NCBI RefSeq assembly: GCF_000011345.1
Contig: NC_004113.1
Location: forward strand, 930,001 to 994,000
Source: Thermosynechococcus vestitus BP-1
GTDB lineage: Bacteria > Cyanobacteriota > Cyanobacteriia > Thermosynechococcales > Thermosynechococcaceae
Length of the DNA stretch: 64,000 bases
Direction: 5' to 3'
Part shown: in pieces, positions 49,060-58,438 of the stretch
Numbering within the stretch: position 1 is the stretch's first letter
Layout: the number at the start of each line of letters is the position of its first letter
Notes under the pieces: model-generated
What the model was told of the DNA's origin: nothing
The model's database searches: none
The model's input: the letters and a program-made list of their open reading frames with translations, nothing else
Translations under genes and position numbers: made by a program

Positions 49060-49395
49060 ATGCCCATTGCCCTTGGGATGGTAGAGGTACTGGGTCATCC
49101 CCCTGCCTTAGCGGTTGCTGATGTCATGGTGAAAGCGGCGCGTGTTACCCTTGTGGGCTATGAAGTGGTCAGTGGTGCTCGCCTGACAATTATTGTGCGC
49201 GGTGATGTTTCTGAAGTGCAAATTGCCGTTGCAGCGGGTGTCGAAGCCGCTAAGAAAATTCCAGCTCAGAGTCCCAAGGAAAAAACCCTCTATTTGTCGT
49301 CAACGGTGATCCCGCGCCCCCACGAGAACTTAGAGGCCGTTTTCCCGAAAATGCGGTTCCAATATGGCGATGGCTGGGAGCGTTTTCTCGTTTAG
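49060..49395 (+). CDS. Extra CcmK-type carboxysome shell protein
   Basis: BMC-domain shell protein of 111 residues outside the ccm operon. It keeps [33 protein letters not shown] and VIPRPHENLEAVFP, but has an unusual basic insertion (KKIPAQSPKEKTLYLSS) where CcmK1/K2 have a short loop, and a divergent C-terminus (YGDGWERFLV). In other cyanobacteria separately located paralogues are CcmK3/CcmK4, which change shell permeability; here only one is present. AGGAG precedes the ATG. The gap 48866-49059 looks regulatory. Confidence 0.9.
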   Translation: MPIALGMVEVLGHPPALAVADVMVKAARVTLVGYEVVSGARLTIIVRGDVSEVQIAVAAGVEAAKKIPAQSPKEKTLYLSSTVIPRPHENLEAVFPKMRFQYGDGWERFLV

Positions 49396-49540
49396 CAGCC
49401 TTCAAAGGGCTTGGTCAAAGTTGCCCTCATGAGCAAAGCTTCACCGTCAAGATAATTGTCTCAGTAGGAAATAACCCAGCCGATCAGCTATCTCAACAGT
49501 GAAGCCTCAAAATCGCTAGGAAACAGCTTTAGAGGGGTAC

Positions 49541-49744
49541 CTAGGCCAGACCAGTATTGACCCCGGGCTTACCCGTAAACAGTTCCACCTTCACAATTTT
49601 ACCACCCATTTTTTGGATGCGTTGTTGCTCGCGGAACCAGTTTTCGTAGGGCACCAGTTTCGTGAAATAGGTGTTTTGCAGTTCGCGCTGGGTGCGAATA
49701 CGGGTTTGACTCGGCACACAGGCGGTAATTTTGAACATGCGCAT
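49541..49744 (-). CDS. apcC: Phycobilisome core small linker ApcC
   Basis: 67-residue allophycocyanin-associated linker (about 7.8 kDa) that fits in the allophycocyanin trimer at the ends of core cylinders. The sequence (MRMFKITACVPSQTRI, QNTYFTKLVPYENWF) is the highly conserved cyanobacterial ApcC. The ATG at 49744 is chosen because the mature family begins MRMFKIT; a Met five codons earlier is not expected. Last gene of apcABC, with a 142-base gap after apcB that holds an inverted repeat. Confidence 0.97.
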   Translation of the reverse strand: MRMFKITACVPSQTRIRTQRELQNTYFTKLVPYENWFREQQRIQKMGGKIVKVELFTGKPGVNTGLA

Positions 49745-49780
49745 GGGATGGGACTCCAAATCTGTGTGGGGTGATTACAC

Positions 49781-49862
49781 GTCTGGGAGCTAAAGGCCAG
49801 ATTCAGACTGTTTAAGCACAATTGCCATGACAGGCTGACACTCTAACCCCTAACTCCCAGAC
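49781..49862 (-). promoter_or_regulatory. Inverted repeat between apcB and apcC
   Basis: GTCTGGGAG (49781-49789) and CTCCCAGAC (49854-49862) are perfect 9-bp arms separated by 64 bases. In the transcript a stem would form between apcB and apcC. In other cyanobacteria apcAB messages are more abundant than apcABC, so a partial terminator or processing hairpin fits here. Confidence 0.5.
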
Positions 49863-49886
49863 AGATGTGCCACTGGAGAGCTGTAC

Positions 49887-50372
49887 TTAGCTTAAGCCAG
49901 AGCAGATGTAGTCAAAGTAGATGCCCATTTCTTTGCCGGCATCTGCACCCACCAAGCTGGCGGTGACTTCTTTCATGGCTTGGATGGCTTGGACAGTGGC
50001 AGCGATGGGCACACCCAAGGAGTTGTAGGTTTCTTTCAACCCATTGAGCACCCGCTCATCGAGGATAGAAGGATCTCCAGCCAACATGGCATAGGTGGCA
50101 TAGCGCAGGTAGTAGTCGAGGTCGCGGATACAGGCTGCATAGCGACGGGTGGTGTACATGTTGCCACCGGGACGGGTGATGTCAGAGTACAGCAGGGATT
50201 TGGCCACTGCTTCTTTGACAATGTTGGCGGCATTGGCACTGATGACGCTTGCAGCCCGCACCCGTAGTTCACCCGTTGCGAAGTAAGCTTTCAGCTTCTC
50301 CATGGCGGCGGTGTCGAGGTATTTGCCTTGCACGTCAGAGGCGTTGATGACAGCGGTAATCGCGTCTTGCAT
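49887..50372 (-). CDS. apcB: Allophycocyanin beta subunit
   Basis: 161-residue phycobilisome core subunit. The chromophore-binding cysteine is in [20 protein letters not shown]; the methylated Asn region is [20 protein letters not shown]. Standard length. Pairs with ApcA to form (alpha-beta)3 trimers that pass energy to photosystem II. 64 bases separate it from apcA. Confidence 0.98.
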   Translation of the reverse strand: MQDAITAVINASDVQGKYLDTAAMEKLKAYFATGELRVRAASVISANAANIVKEAVAKSLLYSDITRPGGNMYTTRRYAACIRDLDYYLRYATYAMLAGDPSILDERVLNGLKETYNSLGVPIAATVQAIQAMKEVTASLVGADAGKEMGIYFDYICSGLS

Positions 50373-50436
50373 AGTTCTTTTTCCTCAAAAACTATTTGGA
50401 TGATGGATCAATGTCAATGAAGGATGCTGAGGCGAC

Positions 50437-50922
50437 CTACTGCATGGCGCCAATCACAAAGTCAAAGTAAGAACCGGCTTCAGCGGCATCTTCCGCAGAC
50501 AGCAGCGAGCAAGCCACGTTCTTCATGGCGCGAATTCCTTCGGCCACGGCGGGAATGGGGGTGCCGAGGGAGTTGTACATTTCACGCACACCCACCAAAC
50601 CAATTTCTTCAATGGGGGTCACATCACCCGCAACGATACCGTAGGTCACAAGCCGCAGATAGTAGTCGAGGTCCCGCAGGCAGGTGGCGGTCATTTCTTC
50701 ACCGTAGGCATTGCCACCGGGGGAGACCACATCAGGCCGTTTTTGGAAGAGTTGATCGCCCGCTTGCTTGACAATCCGCTCACGGTTTTCTGTCAGGGTT
50801 TGGGCAATGCGCAGACGACGCTCGCCAGTGCTGACAAAGTTTTTAATGCGATCCAGTTCACCGGGGCTGAGGTAACGGGCCTCGGCATCTGCATTCACGA
50901 TCGATTTCGTGACGACGCTCAT
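50437..50922 (-). CDS. apcA: Allophycocyanin alpha subunit
   Basis: 161-residue core subunit with the bilin cysteine in [19 protein letters not shown] and the N-terminal [18 protein letters not shown] typical of ApcA. First gene of apcABC, with TTTGGAGGAACTCA ribosome site before the ATG. A promoter candidate lies about 170 bases upstream. Confidence 0.98.
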   Translation of the reverse strand: MSVVTKSIVNADAEARYLSPGELDRIKNFVSTGERRLRIAQTLTENRERIVKQAGDQLFQKRPDVVSPGGNAYGEEMTATCLRDLDYYLRLVTYGIVAGDVTPIEEIGLVGVREMYNSLGTPIPAVAEGIRAMKNVACSLLSAEDAAEAGSYFDFVIGAMQ

Positions 50923-51094
50923 TGAGTTCCTCCAAAGTTGGAATTGTAAAACAAGGGTCTTGATAATGTGGCATCTGCCATTGGAATGTTACGACTCACC
51001 CACCTCCCAAAGGAGAGATAGGTAGGGCGATGGACCCGACGAGCTGACGTAACCTTCCGCAAACATTCTCAGGCATAGGGGGGACATCTCCCAC

Positions 51095-51123
51095 ATTATC
51101 GCAATCCTTTTTAACATTCTTAA
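51095..51123 (-). promoter_or_regulatory. Promoter candidate for apcABC
   Basis: Minus-strand TTAAGA (51118-51123), 17-base spacer and GATAAT (51095-51100), the latter with an upstream TG-like extension. It predicts a leader of about 165 bases before apcA, which fits the long leaders of phycobilisome operons. Confidence 0.4.
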
Positions 51124-51151
51124 CGTTTTTTCAAAAATCTGCTAGGGGCAG

Positions 51152-51472
51152 CTATTCCAGCCATTCAATAATACGGCTGCCAAGGTCGAGGGGAATATTC
51201 ACCGCCTTGCCGAGGCGGGGCTTTTCACGGGTGGTCTCAATATAGGTGCAGACCTGCTGGGCACAGCCCCAGTCGTTGAGGTGCTGCGCGATCGCCCCTA
51301 GGTGGGCAGCATAGTCTTCGGGGGTATCAGGATAAGAGGCCTGCTCCAGGTAGCGCCACATGACCTGCAAAAAGATGCGATTGCCAACGCGGCGAAACTG
51401 AAGGTCAAAGGAGCGCCCCCATTTGCGCAGGAGCAAGGCATGGAGTTCATCACCAGTAAGGGGCGTCAGCAT
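51152..51472 (-). CDS. DUF3067 family protein
   Basis: Soluble protein of 106 residues. The sequence (TGDELHALLLRKWGRSFDLQ, QVMWRYLEQASYPDTPEDY, IPLDLGSRIIEWLE) matches DUF3067, a family of cyanobacteria and plastids without an established reaction. It is transcribed divergently from petC-petA, with 114 bases between, a position that may reflect a shared promoter and a link to cytochrome b6f; that is inference. Confidence 0.8.
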   Translation of the reverse strand: MLTPLTGDELHALLLRKWGRSFDLQFRRVGNRIFLQVMWRYLEQASYPDTPEDYAAHLGAIAQHLNDWGCAQQVCTYIETTREKPRLGKAVNIPLDLGSRIIEWLE

Positions 51473-51586
51473 TGTCAGAATTTCAGCCCTTGGGGTTGGG
51501 ACGGCTCGGACGGTGTAATAATAGTTAATAAACGTAATTATTTTACGGCTGTCCGTTTCGATTCCTTAAGTAAATAAGCGTAAACC

Positions 51587-52129
51587 ATGGCTCAAGTTTC
51601 TGGAATGTCTGATGTGCCCGATATGGGGCGGCGACAGTTTATGAATCTGCTGACGTTTGGTACCATCACTGGTACAGCGTTGGGTGCCCTCTATCCTGTC
51701 GTCAAGTATTTTATTCCACCCGCCAGTGGCGGCACGGGGGGTGGTGCGGTTGCCAAGGATGCTTTGGGCAACGATATTAAGGTTTCCGAGTATCTCGCAA
51801 AGCATTTGCCGGGCGATCGCTCCCTCGCCCAAGGGATTAAAGGAGATCCCACCTACGTGATTGTTACTGAAGATCACCAAATTGCCAATTACGGCTTGAA
51901 TGCCGTCTGCACTCACCTGGGTTGTGTCGTACCTTGGAATGTGAGTGAAAACAAATTCATTTGTCCTTGCCACGGCTCCCAATACGATAGCACCGGTAAA
52001 GTAGTGCGTGGTCCTGCTCCCCTGTCCTTGGCACTGGTGAAGGCCACGGTTACAGAAGATGACAAACTGGTGTTTACCCCCTGGACGGAAATTGATTTCC
52101 GCACAGGCAAAGAACCTTGGTGGACGTAA
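51587..52129 (+). CDS. petC: Cytochrome b6f Rieske iron-sulfur protein
   Basis: 180-residue Rieske subunit. The N-terminal membrane anchor with a twin-arginine-like signal ([20 protein letters not shown]) is uncleaved in this family. The 2Fe-2S ligands are in [10 protein letters not shown] and CPCHGSQYD. It transfers electrons from plastoquinol to cytochrome f. Directly followed by petA; the petA ribosome region overlaps the petC end. Confidence 0.97.
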   Translation: MAQVSGMSDVPDMGRRQFMNLLTFGTITGTALGALYPVVKYFIPPASGGTGGGAVAKDALGNDIKVSEYLAKHLPGDRSLAQGIKGDPTYVIVTEDHQIANYGLNAVCTHLGCVVPWNVSENKFICPCHGSQYDSTGKVVRGPAPLSLALVKATVTEDDKLVFTPWTEIDFRTGKEPWWT

Positions 52130-52149
52130 AAAGACATTTAGGGAGTGGT

Positions 52150-53085
52150 ATGAAACACTTTTTTAAATCCTTGACGCTGGCGATCGCCCTTGCCGCCAGT
52201 GTACTTTTTTGGTCACCGCAAGCGCAGGCCTATCCCTTCTATGCCCAGCAGGGATACGAGAGTCCTCGGGAAGCCACTGGTCGGATTGTCTGTGCCAACT
52301 GCCACTTAGCTGCTAAGCCTATCCAAGTTGAAGTGCCCCAGGCCGTTACCCCCGATTCCGTTTTTGAAGCGGTGGTAAAAATTCCCTACGATACTAGTGT
52401 GCAACAGGTGTTGGGGGATGGCTCTAAGGGGGGTCTGAATGTCGGTGCGGTGCTGATGCTGCCAGAGGGCTTCAAAATTGCTCCCCCCGATCGCCTCCCT
52501 GAGGAGCTGCAAGCCAAAACCAGCGGCATTTACTACCAACCCTACAGTGACGATCAGCAAAACATTATTCTCGTGGGTCCCCTGCCGGGTGAGCAGTATC
52601 AGGAAATTGTTTTCCCCATCCTCGCCCCCAACCCTGGGACGGATAAATCGATCCACTTCGGCAAATATGCTGTCCATGCCGGGGGCAACCGCGGTCGCGG
52701 CCAAGTCTATCCCAACGGCGAAAAGAGCAACAACAATGTCTTTACGGCACCGATCGCCGGCACCATTACTAGTATTACCCCTAACCCCGATGGCAGCACG
52801 GCGGTGGTGATTACCCCCGAGAATGGCGAAGCCGTGACGGAAACCGTTCCCGCTGGCCCTGAGCTCATTGTCCGTGAAGGCCAAACGGTGGTTGCTGGTG
52901 CAGCCCTGACCAACAATCCCAATGTGGGTGGTTTTGGCCAAAAAGACACGGAAATTGTCCTTCAGGACCCCAACCGCATTAAGTGGTTGCTGGTCTTCTT
53001 TGCCGCCATTACACTTTCCCAGATTCTCTTGGTTCTGAAGAAGAAACAGGTGGAGAAAGTGCAAGCAGCGGAGATGAGTTTTTAG
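52150..53085 (+). CDS. petA: Cytochrome f
   Basis: 311-residue precursor. The signal peptide ([20 protein letters not shown], then AQA) is cleaved before YPFYAQQ, where the mature N-terminal Tyr ligates the heme. The heme attachment site is CANCH. A C-terminal helix ([19 protein letters not shown]) anchors the protein in the thylakoid membrane. The ATG at 52150 has GGAG upstream. Second gene of petCA. Confidence 0.97.
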   Translation: MKHFFKSLTLAIALAASVLFWSPQAQAYPFYAQQGYESPREATGRIVCANCHLAAKPIQVEVPQAVTPDSVFEAVVKIPYDTSVQQVLGDGSKGGLNVGAVLMLPEGFKIAPPDRLPEELQAKTSGIYYQPYSDDQQNIILVGPLPGEQYQEIVFPILAPNPGTDKSIHFGKYAVHAGGNRGRGQVYPNGEKSNNNVFTAPIAGTITSITPNPDGSTAVVITPENGEAVTETVPAGPELIVREGQTVVAGAALTNNPNVGGFGQKDTEIVLQDPNRIKWLLVFFAAITLSQILLVLKKKQVEKVQAAEMSF

Positions 53086-53106
53086 GGAGTTGTATCCCCA
53101 AGGGTT

Positions 53107-54516
53107 GTGCGACACTTCCATGACACGATTGCGGCGATCGCCACGGCTATTGTGCCCCAGCAAGGGAGTATCGGCATTGTCCGTCTCTCCGGCGCCAAAG
53201 CGGTAGCGATTGCCCAATCTTTATTTGAGGCCCCTGGCAAGCAGCCTTGGGAATCCCATCGTATTCTCTATGGCTATGTCCGAGACCCCCAAACCAAGGA
53301 ACGGGTCGATGAAGCGCTCCTGCTTTTAATGCTTGCTCCCCGTTCCTATACCCGTGAAGATGTGGTGGAATTTCACTGTCATGGTGGTCTCATCCCTGTT
53401 CAGCGCGTGCTGCAACTTTGTGTGGCCGCCGGGGCACGCCTCGCAGATCCGGGGGAATTTACACTCCGGGCTTTCCTCAACGGTCGCCTTGATCTCACCC
53501 AAGCTGAGAGTGTGGCTGAACTGGTGGCTGCCCAATCCACCACCGCCGCCCAAATAGCGCTGGCGGGTCTGACGGGCAAATTGGCTCGCCCTCTCCAGCA
53601 GATTCGGCAAACTTGCTTATCTCTGTTGGCAGAAATTGAAGCGCGACTAGATTTTACTGACGAGCTACCTCCCCTTGACCCCGCAGCCATTGCTGAGCAA
53701 ATTCGTCAGTTACAACATCAGGTAGAGGCATTTTTAGCCACGGCAGAGCGGGGAGCACTGATTCGCACCGGACTCAAAGTGGCAATTGTTGGTCGCCCTA
53801 ATGTCGGTAAGTCGAGTTTGCTCAATGCCTGGAGCCGGAGCGATCGCGCCATTGTCACCGATTTACCGGGCACCACCCGTGATATTGTTGAGTCTCAATT
53901 GGTTGTGGGTGGGATTCCAATCCAAGTGCTTGATACCGCAGGCATTCGCGAGACCGATAACCTTGTGGAACAAATTGGCGTCCAGCGATCGCGCCAAGCC
54001 GCCCTCAGCGCTGATCTCATTCTCCTGGTCATCGATGCTAGTCAAGGGTGGACCGCCGCCGATCAGGCGATTTACGACCAACTCCAGCTAAAACAGCGGC
54101 GGCAGCAAGCGCCTCAGTCAGTCTTAGTTGTTTTGAACAAAGCGGATCTCCTCAGTGAAACCACAGAGGTTAAAGATATTCCATTGCCCATTGCCCCCAT
54201 TCCCACCGTCCTGCTTTCGGCTCTCAGTCAAAGGGGAATTGAGCAGCTTGAGGACGCCATTTTGCACCTTGTCCAGGGTCAAGGGGTGAGCGCCGCCAAC
54301 CTAGACTTTGCGATCAACCAACGCCAAGCCGGGCTCTTGGAACAGGTCCACCAATCCCTCAATCATGTGCTTGCGGCCATTGATGCCCAACTGCCCCTGG
54401 ATTTTTGGACAATTGACCTGCATGCGGCTGCCCGGGCCCTTGGCACATTGACGGGGGAAGAGGTCACCGAGTCAGTCCTCACAGAAATCTTTAGCCGCTT
54501 TTGTATTGGTAAATAG
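53107..54516 (+). CDS. mnmE: tRNA modification GTPase MnmE
   Basis: 469 residues. The N-terminal folate-binding domain ([20 protein letters not shown]) is followed by helices and an inserted Ras-like G domain: [30 protein letters not shown] and NKADL. The protein ends in the FCIGK motif, whose cysteine is essential. With MnmG it makes the wobble-uridine 5-carboxymethylaminomethyl modification. GTG start at 53107, 21 bases after petA. Confidence 0.95.
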   Translation: MRHFHDTIAAIATAIVPQQGSIGIVRLSGAKAVAIAQSLFEAPGKQPWESHRILYGYVRDPQTKERVDEALLLLMLAPRSYTREDVVEFHCHGGLIPVQRVLQLCVAAGARLADPGEFTLRAFLNGRLDLTQAESVAELVAAQSTTAAQIALAGLTGKLARPLQQIRQTCLSLLAEIEARLDFTDELPPLDPAAIAEQIRQLQHQVEAFLATAERGALIRTGLKVAIVGRPNVGKSSLLNAWSRSDRAIVTDLPGTTRDIVESQLVVGGIPIQVLDTAGIRETDNLVEQIGVQRSRQAALSADLILLVIDASQGWTAADQAIYDQLQLKQRRQQAPQSVLVVLNKADLLSETTEVKDIPLPIAPIPTVLLSALSQRGIEQLEDAILHLVQGQGVSAANLDFAINQRQAGLLEQVHQSLNHVLAAIDAQLPLDFWTIDLHAAARALGTLTGEEVTESVLTEIFSRFCIGK

Positions 54517-54519
54517 GCC

Positions 54520-56256
54520 ATGCTGGGCAAAACCAGTTATCGTTTTCTTCTTCCCTATGTATTGCGCTATTGGCGAACCCTCTCCCTAGCACTGCTGTGT
54601 ACGGTGGGCTTTGTGGGCACGGCCCCCTTGGCTGCTCAGTTAGTGGGTCAAACCTCGGAACTAGTGGGGACAGGCAATGTGAGGCAGTTATTACCGTGGG
54701 CAGGGGCTGCCATCCTGCTCTTTCTGGGGCGGGGGATCTGTCAATTTGGTCAAGATGTGTTGATGGCCGATGCTGCTTTTCGGGTGGTTTACGATATTCG
54801 TTTAATTTTGTATGCCCACCTGCATCGCCTTGGGGTGGATTTTTTTGAGCGCATGGGCAGTGGTGATCTCACCTACCGATTAACGGGGGATGTGGAGGCG
54901 ATCGCCATGGTCATCACTAGAGTATTTCAACAACTTTTGCCTGCTTTGTTAACAGCGATCGCCCTCATGGCCTATATGTTTTATCTCAACTGGCCACTCA
55001 CCCTAGCGGCTTTGATCATCACTCCCCTGATGGTGGCCGCAATCAGTTGGTTTGGTGAGCGCTTACGCACTGCTTCGCGGCGTAACCAAGATGCCCTTGG
55101 CGGACTGTCCTCCTACCTTACGGAAACCTTCGCGGGAATTCGCTTAATCAAGGCATTTGCCACGGAGGAGACCATCTTGCACCGCTTTCAGCAAGAGGCG
55201 GAAAAGAACCGCCGGGCCTATTTCCAAATTGCTCGGATTCAGTCAACGCAGTACCCTGTGGTGGGTTTCTTAGAAGCCTTGAGTATCATGAGCTTGTTTT
55301 TGCTGGGGACATGGCAAATTGGCGCCGGCAATCTCACACCCGCCCAATTGATTAGCTTTGGCGCCGCTGCCGCTTTACTCATCGATCCCGTCAATCAAAT
55401 CTCCAGCAGCTATAGCTCCCTCAAAGTTGCTGAAGCCTCTTTAGATCGGAGTTTTAGCCTATTGGCGATTGCACCGAATGTGCAGGAAGTCAGGGATGCC
55501 CAACCCCTACCCCCCATTACTGGCAAGGTGGAATACCGCCATGTGTGGTTTGCCTATGAGCTTGATCAACCCGTGCTGCAGGACTTCAATCTCCTGGTGC
55601 AGCCTGGGGAAGTGGTGGCGCTGGTTGGCCATTCCGGGGCAGGCAAGTCAACCCTCATTAACCTCCTGCTGCGGTTCTACGATCCCCAAGCGGGGCAAAT
55701 TCTCATTGATGGCATTGATATTAAAACCGTCACCCTCAAGAGTTTACGGCGGCAAATTGGGATTGTTCCTCAGGAAACGATTCTTTTCTCAGGGACCATT
55801 GCCCAAAATATTGCTTTTGGTGACTCCGAACCGGATTGGGAACGACTCATTGAGGCAGCCAAAATTGCCAATGCCCACGACTTCATTGACCGCTTTCCCG
55901 ATGGCTATCAGACATGGGTGGGAGAAAGGGGAATTAACCTTTCTGGGGGTCAGCGCCAACGCCTGGCGATCGCCCGCGCTGTTTATGCCGATCCACGGAT
56001 TTTAATTTTGGATGAGGCGACCTCCGCTTTGGACTCCGAATCAGAGACCTTAGTGCAAAATGCCTTGGAGAAGGCAATGAGGGGGCGCACTGTCTTTATG
56101 ATTGCCCACCGTTTGGCCACGGTTCGTCGGGCCGATCGCATTCTTGTTCTAGAGCAGGGGCGGATCATTGAAAGTGGCAGCCATCAAGAACTGCTGGCCC
56201 AGTCTGCCCGCTATGCCCAGTTCTACACCCAGCAGTATCTCCCAGACGGGAAATGA
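54520..56256 (+). CDS. ABC exporter (fused membrane and ATPase domains)
   Basis: 578-residue half-transporter of the MsbA/multidrug type. Six membrane helices (about 1-310) precede the ATPase domain with Walker A GHSGAGKSTLI, LSGGQRQRLAIARA, DEATSALDSESE and the switch His in IAHRLATVR. It probably homodimerises and exports a lipid or hydrophobic compound; the substrate is unknown. Starts three bases after mnmE and ends 118 bases before the MinD-like gene. Confidence 0.93.
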   Translation: MLGKTSYRFLLPYVLRYWRTLSLALLCTVGFVGTAPLAAQLVGQTSELVGTGNVRQLLPWAGAAILLFLGRGICQFGQDVLMADAAFRVVYDIRLILYAHLHRLGVDFFERMGSGDLTYRLTGDVEAIAMVITRVFQQLLPALLTAIALMAYMFYLNWPLTLAALIITPLMVAAISWFGERLRTASRRNQDALGGLSSYLTETFAGIRLIKAFATEETILHRFQQEAEKNRRAYFQIARIQSTQYPVVGFLEALSIMSLFLLGTWQIGAGNLTPAQLISFGAAAALLIDPVNQISSSYSSLKVAEASLDRSFSLLAIAPNVQEVRDAQPLPPITGKVEYRHVWFAYELDQPVLQDFNLLVQPGEVVALVGHSGAGKSTLINLLLRFYDPQAGQILIDGIDIKTVTLKSLRRQIGIVPQETILFSGTIAQNIAFGDSEPDWERLIEAAKIANAHDFIDRFPDGYQTWVGERGINLSGGQRQRLAIARAVYADPRILILDEATSALDSESETLVQNALEKAMRGRTVFMIAHRLATVRRADRILVLEQGRIIESGSHQELLAQSARYAQFYTQQYLPDGK

Positions 56257-56373
56257 CCTTTGTGCTGATGGAGTGGCCCTTTGGCTTCTATCTTCTGAAT
56301 TTGGGAGGGGATGTTTCCGCAATGGCCGGATGTGAAAATAGACGTTGAATTCTTAAGATCAGCGAGGACGGCT

Positions 56374-57138
56374 ATGGGGAGCATTATTTCTGTGCATTCT
56401 TTTCGTGGGGGCACAGGCAAATCCAATACAACCGCAAATCTGGGCTGTACCTTGGCGATATTGGGCTATCGGGTGGCGATCGTGGACACCGATATTCAAT
56501 CCCCCGGTATCCATGTGCTCTTTGGCCTTGAGTCGGAAGATACGGAACATGCCCTGAATGATTACCTCTGGGGACGCTGTGACATTACCGATGTAGCGCG
56601 GGATGTCAGCCATCTCATTACTGCCCACGGCCAACCAGCCAAAGGAGCCATCTATCTGATTCCCTCTAGCCTGAAAACGAGTGAAATTACCCGTGTGCTG
56701 CGGGAGGGCTACGATGTCGGTCTACTCAATGATGGTTTTCAGCAGTTGTTGCAAGGGCTGAATCTGGACTTTTTGCTGATTGATACCCACCCTGGACTGA
56801 ATGAGGAAACCCTGCTTTCGATTACAATTTCCGATGCCTTGGTACTCATTCTGCGGCCCGATCGCCAAGACTTTCAAGGAACAGCGGTCACAGTTGATGT
56901 GGCGCGGCAGCTTGATGTGCCGAAAATGCTGATGGTGGTTAACAAAGTCCCCAGTGCTTTTCATCAAGATTCCCTCAAGCAGCAGGTGGAGACGACCTAT
57001 GGGGTGCCGGTTGCGGGTATCCTGCCTGTTTGTGAAGAGATGTTTCAACTAGGGAGCAGCGATATTTTCTGTTTACGCTACCCTGAGCATCCCTACAGTC
57101 TGGTGGTCAGGAGGGTTGTGCAGCATTTGTTGGATTAG
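56374..57138 (+). CDS. MinD/ParA-family ATPase with Arg in place of signature Lys
   Basis: 254-residue deviant Walker A ATPase. The P-loop reads FRGGTGKSNTTANL, with Arg where MinD/ParA proteins have the signature Lys (KGGxGK), while the second Lys is kept. Other motifs: VDTDIQSPGIHVLFGL (A'), LDFLLIDTHPGLNEET (Walker B) and MLMVVNKVPS. The start (MGSIISV) has GAGG upstream. A winged-helix gene follows, now separated by a TnpB element. Position and pairing suggest a cyanobacterial regulatory or positioning module; the role is unknown. Confidence 0.88.
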   Translation: MGSIISVHSFRGGTGKSNTTANLGCTLAILGYRVAIVDTDIQSPGIHVLFGLESEDTEHALNDYLWGRCDITDVARDVSHLITAHGQPAKGAIYLIPSSLKTSEITRVLREGYDVGLLNDGFQQLLQGLNLDFLLIDTHPGLNEETLLSITISDALVLILRPDRQDFQGTAVTVDVARQLDVPKMLMVVNKVPSAFHQDSLKQQVETTYGVPVAGILPVCEEMFQLGSSDIFCLRYPEHPYSLVVRRVVQHLLD

Positions 57139-57225
57139 GATAGCCTAGGGGTAGGGACCGTTATTTTGATCCTTTCTGGGTGCCACTGCTGTGGAGGAAC
57201 AGGACCGATGATGAATAGTCAAATA

Positions 57226-57265
57226 TTGACATCCTCCCCCCGCTAAAGCAGGGGGATTCCCAAAA
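57226..57265 (-). ncRNA. Predicted 3' part of the TnpB guide RNA (omega RNA scaffold)
   Basis: In IS605 elements the RNA from the end of tnpB through the right end carries the TnpB-binding scaffold, and the flank supplies the guide. Here the region has the expected hairpin (57236-57255). The adjacent flank, read on the minus strand, begins TATTTGACTATTCATCATCG and would be the guide. Prediction from family knowledge; the 5' limit, probably inside tnpB, is not visible. Confidence 0.5.
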
Positions 57266-58438
57266 TCACTTTTGAGACTTTCTGCTTCTTCGCAGTTGCC
57301 CTTTAGACGTATGCCTATCAGGTCTTACACCCGCTCCACAGACTGTAACCGTGTGTCCCACGGCCAAAATATTCCCAGCGGCATTTACATCCCGATCATG
57401 GTGCGCCCCACACTTAGGACAGTCCCATTCTCGGACGCTCAATGGCAGCCGCTCAACAATGTGACCACACTGTCCACAGCGTTTAGAACTGGGAAACCAT
57501 TGGTCAATCTTCACCAGTGTCCGACCATACCACTGGGCCTTGTATTCCAATTGCCGTACCAGTTCACCCCATCCAGCATCACTGATGGATCGGGCAAGCT
57601 GACGGTTCTTGACCATATTCTTCACAGCCAACCACTCGATTACGATCGTTTGGTTTTCACGTATCAATCGAGTCGTCAACTGGTGCAAATGGTCTTTTCT
57701 GGAATCAGAGATTTTCTGGTGAATCTTGGCAACTTTCAACCGCGCCTTATGCCAATTGCGAGAGCCTTTTTGTTTGCGACTCAAAGACCGCTGCGCCTTA
57801 CGGAGTCGTTTGTAGTAGCGGTTAAAGTGCTTGGGGTTGGCAATCTTTTCCCCTGTGCTCAGGGTAATGAGGCTGCTAATCCCTACGTCCAAACCAACCG
57901 ACGGGTCGACGGGCTGCAGTGTCAACTCTCTGGGGTCATCAAACCTCAGACTGATGTACCACTGTCCAGCAGGGTTAAGCCTGATGGTCACCGTGGATGG
58001 TTCAACACCATCTGGAAGCCGTCTCGACCAGCGAATATTCAGCGGTTCGTTGCACTTTGCCAAGAATACTTTTCCGTCTTTCCACCTAAAAGCAGACTTG
58101 GTGAATTCTGCGCTACCGCCATTGCGTTTCTTTTTGAAGTTGGGATATTTTGCCCGACCTGCAAAGAAGTTACTGAAAGCAGATTGCAGATGTCTCAATG
58201 CCTGCTGCAAGGGGACAGAACTAACCTGATTCAAAAACTGAAGGTCATCTTGCTTCTTCCACTTAGTAAGCAAGGCAGAGGTTTGAACGTAGTCAAGCCT
58301 CTCTTTTCGTTCATACCAGGCTTCTGTTCTCGCTGCCAGTGCTCGGTTATAAACCAACCGAACACAGCCCAATGTTTTCCGAAGCAGGGATTCCTGCTCG
58401 GTCGTTGGGTAGAAGCGGTAACTGAAAGCCTTTTGCAT
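57266..58438 (-). CDS. tnpB: TnpB RNA-guided endonuclease
   Basis: 390-residue RuvC-type nuclease. N-terminal WED/REC part (MQKAFSYRFYPTTEQ, YNRALAARTEAWY), then the RuvC site: Asp184 (GLDVGISS), Glu268 (VIEWLAVKNM) and Asp350 (HDRDVNAAGNI). A zinc finger is formed by Cys321/324 (CGQC) and Cys340/343 (CPKC). All catalytic residues are present, so the protein may be active. Length is normal. The C-terminus ends in Arg/Lys-rich sequence. It has no HIP1 site. Confidence 0.95.
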   Translation of the reverse strand: MQKAFSYRFYPTTEQESLLRKTLGCVRLVYNRALAARTEAWYERKERLDYVQTSALLTKWKKQDDLQFLNQVSSVPLQQALRHLQSAFSNFFAGRAKYPNFKKKRNGGSAEFTKSAFRWKDGKVFLAKCNEPLNIRWSRRLPDGVEPSTVTIRLNPAGQWYISLRFDDPRELTLQPVDPSVGLDVGISSLITLSTGEKIANPKHFNRYYKRLRKAQRSLSRKQKGSRNWHKARLKVAKIHQKISDSRKDHLHQLTTRLIRENQTIVIEWLAVKNMVKNRQLARSISDAGWGELVRQLEYKAQWYGRTLVKIDQWFPSSKRCGQCGHIVERLPLSVREWDCPKCGAHHDRDVNAAGNILAVGHTVTVCGAGVRPDRHTSKGQLRRSRKSQK

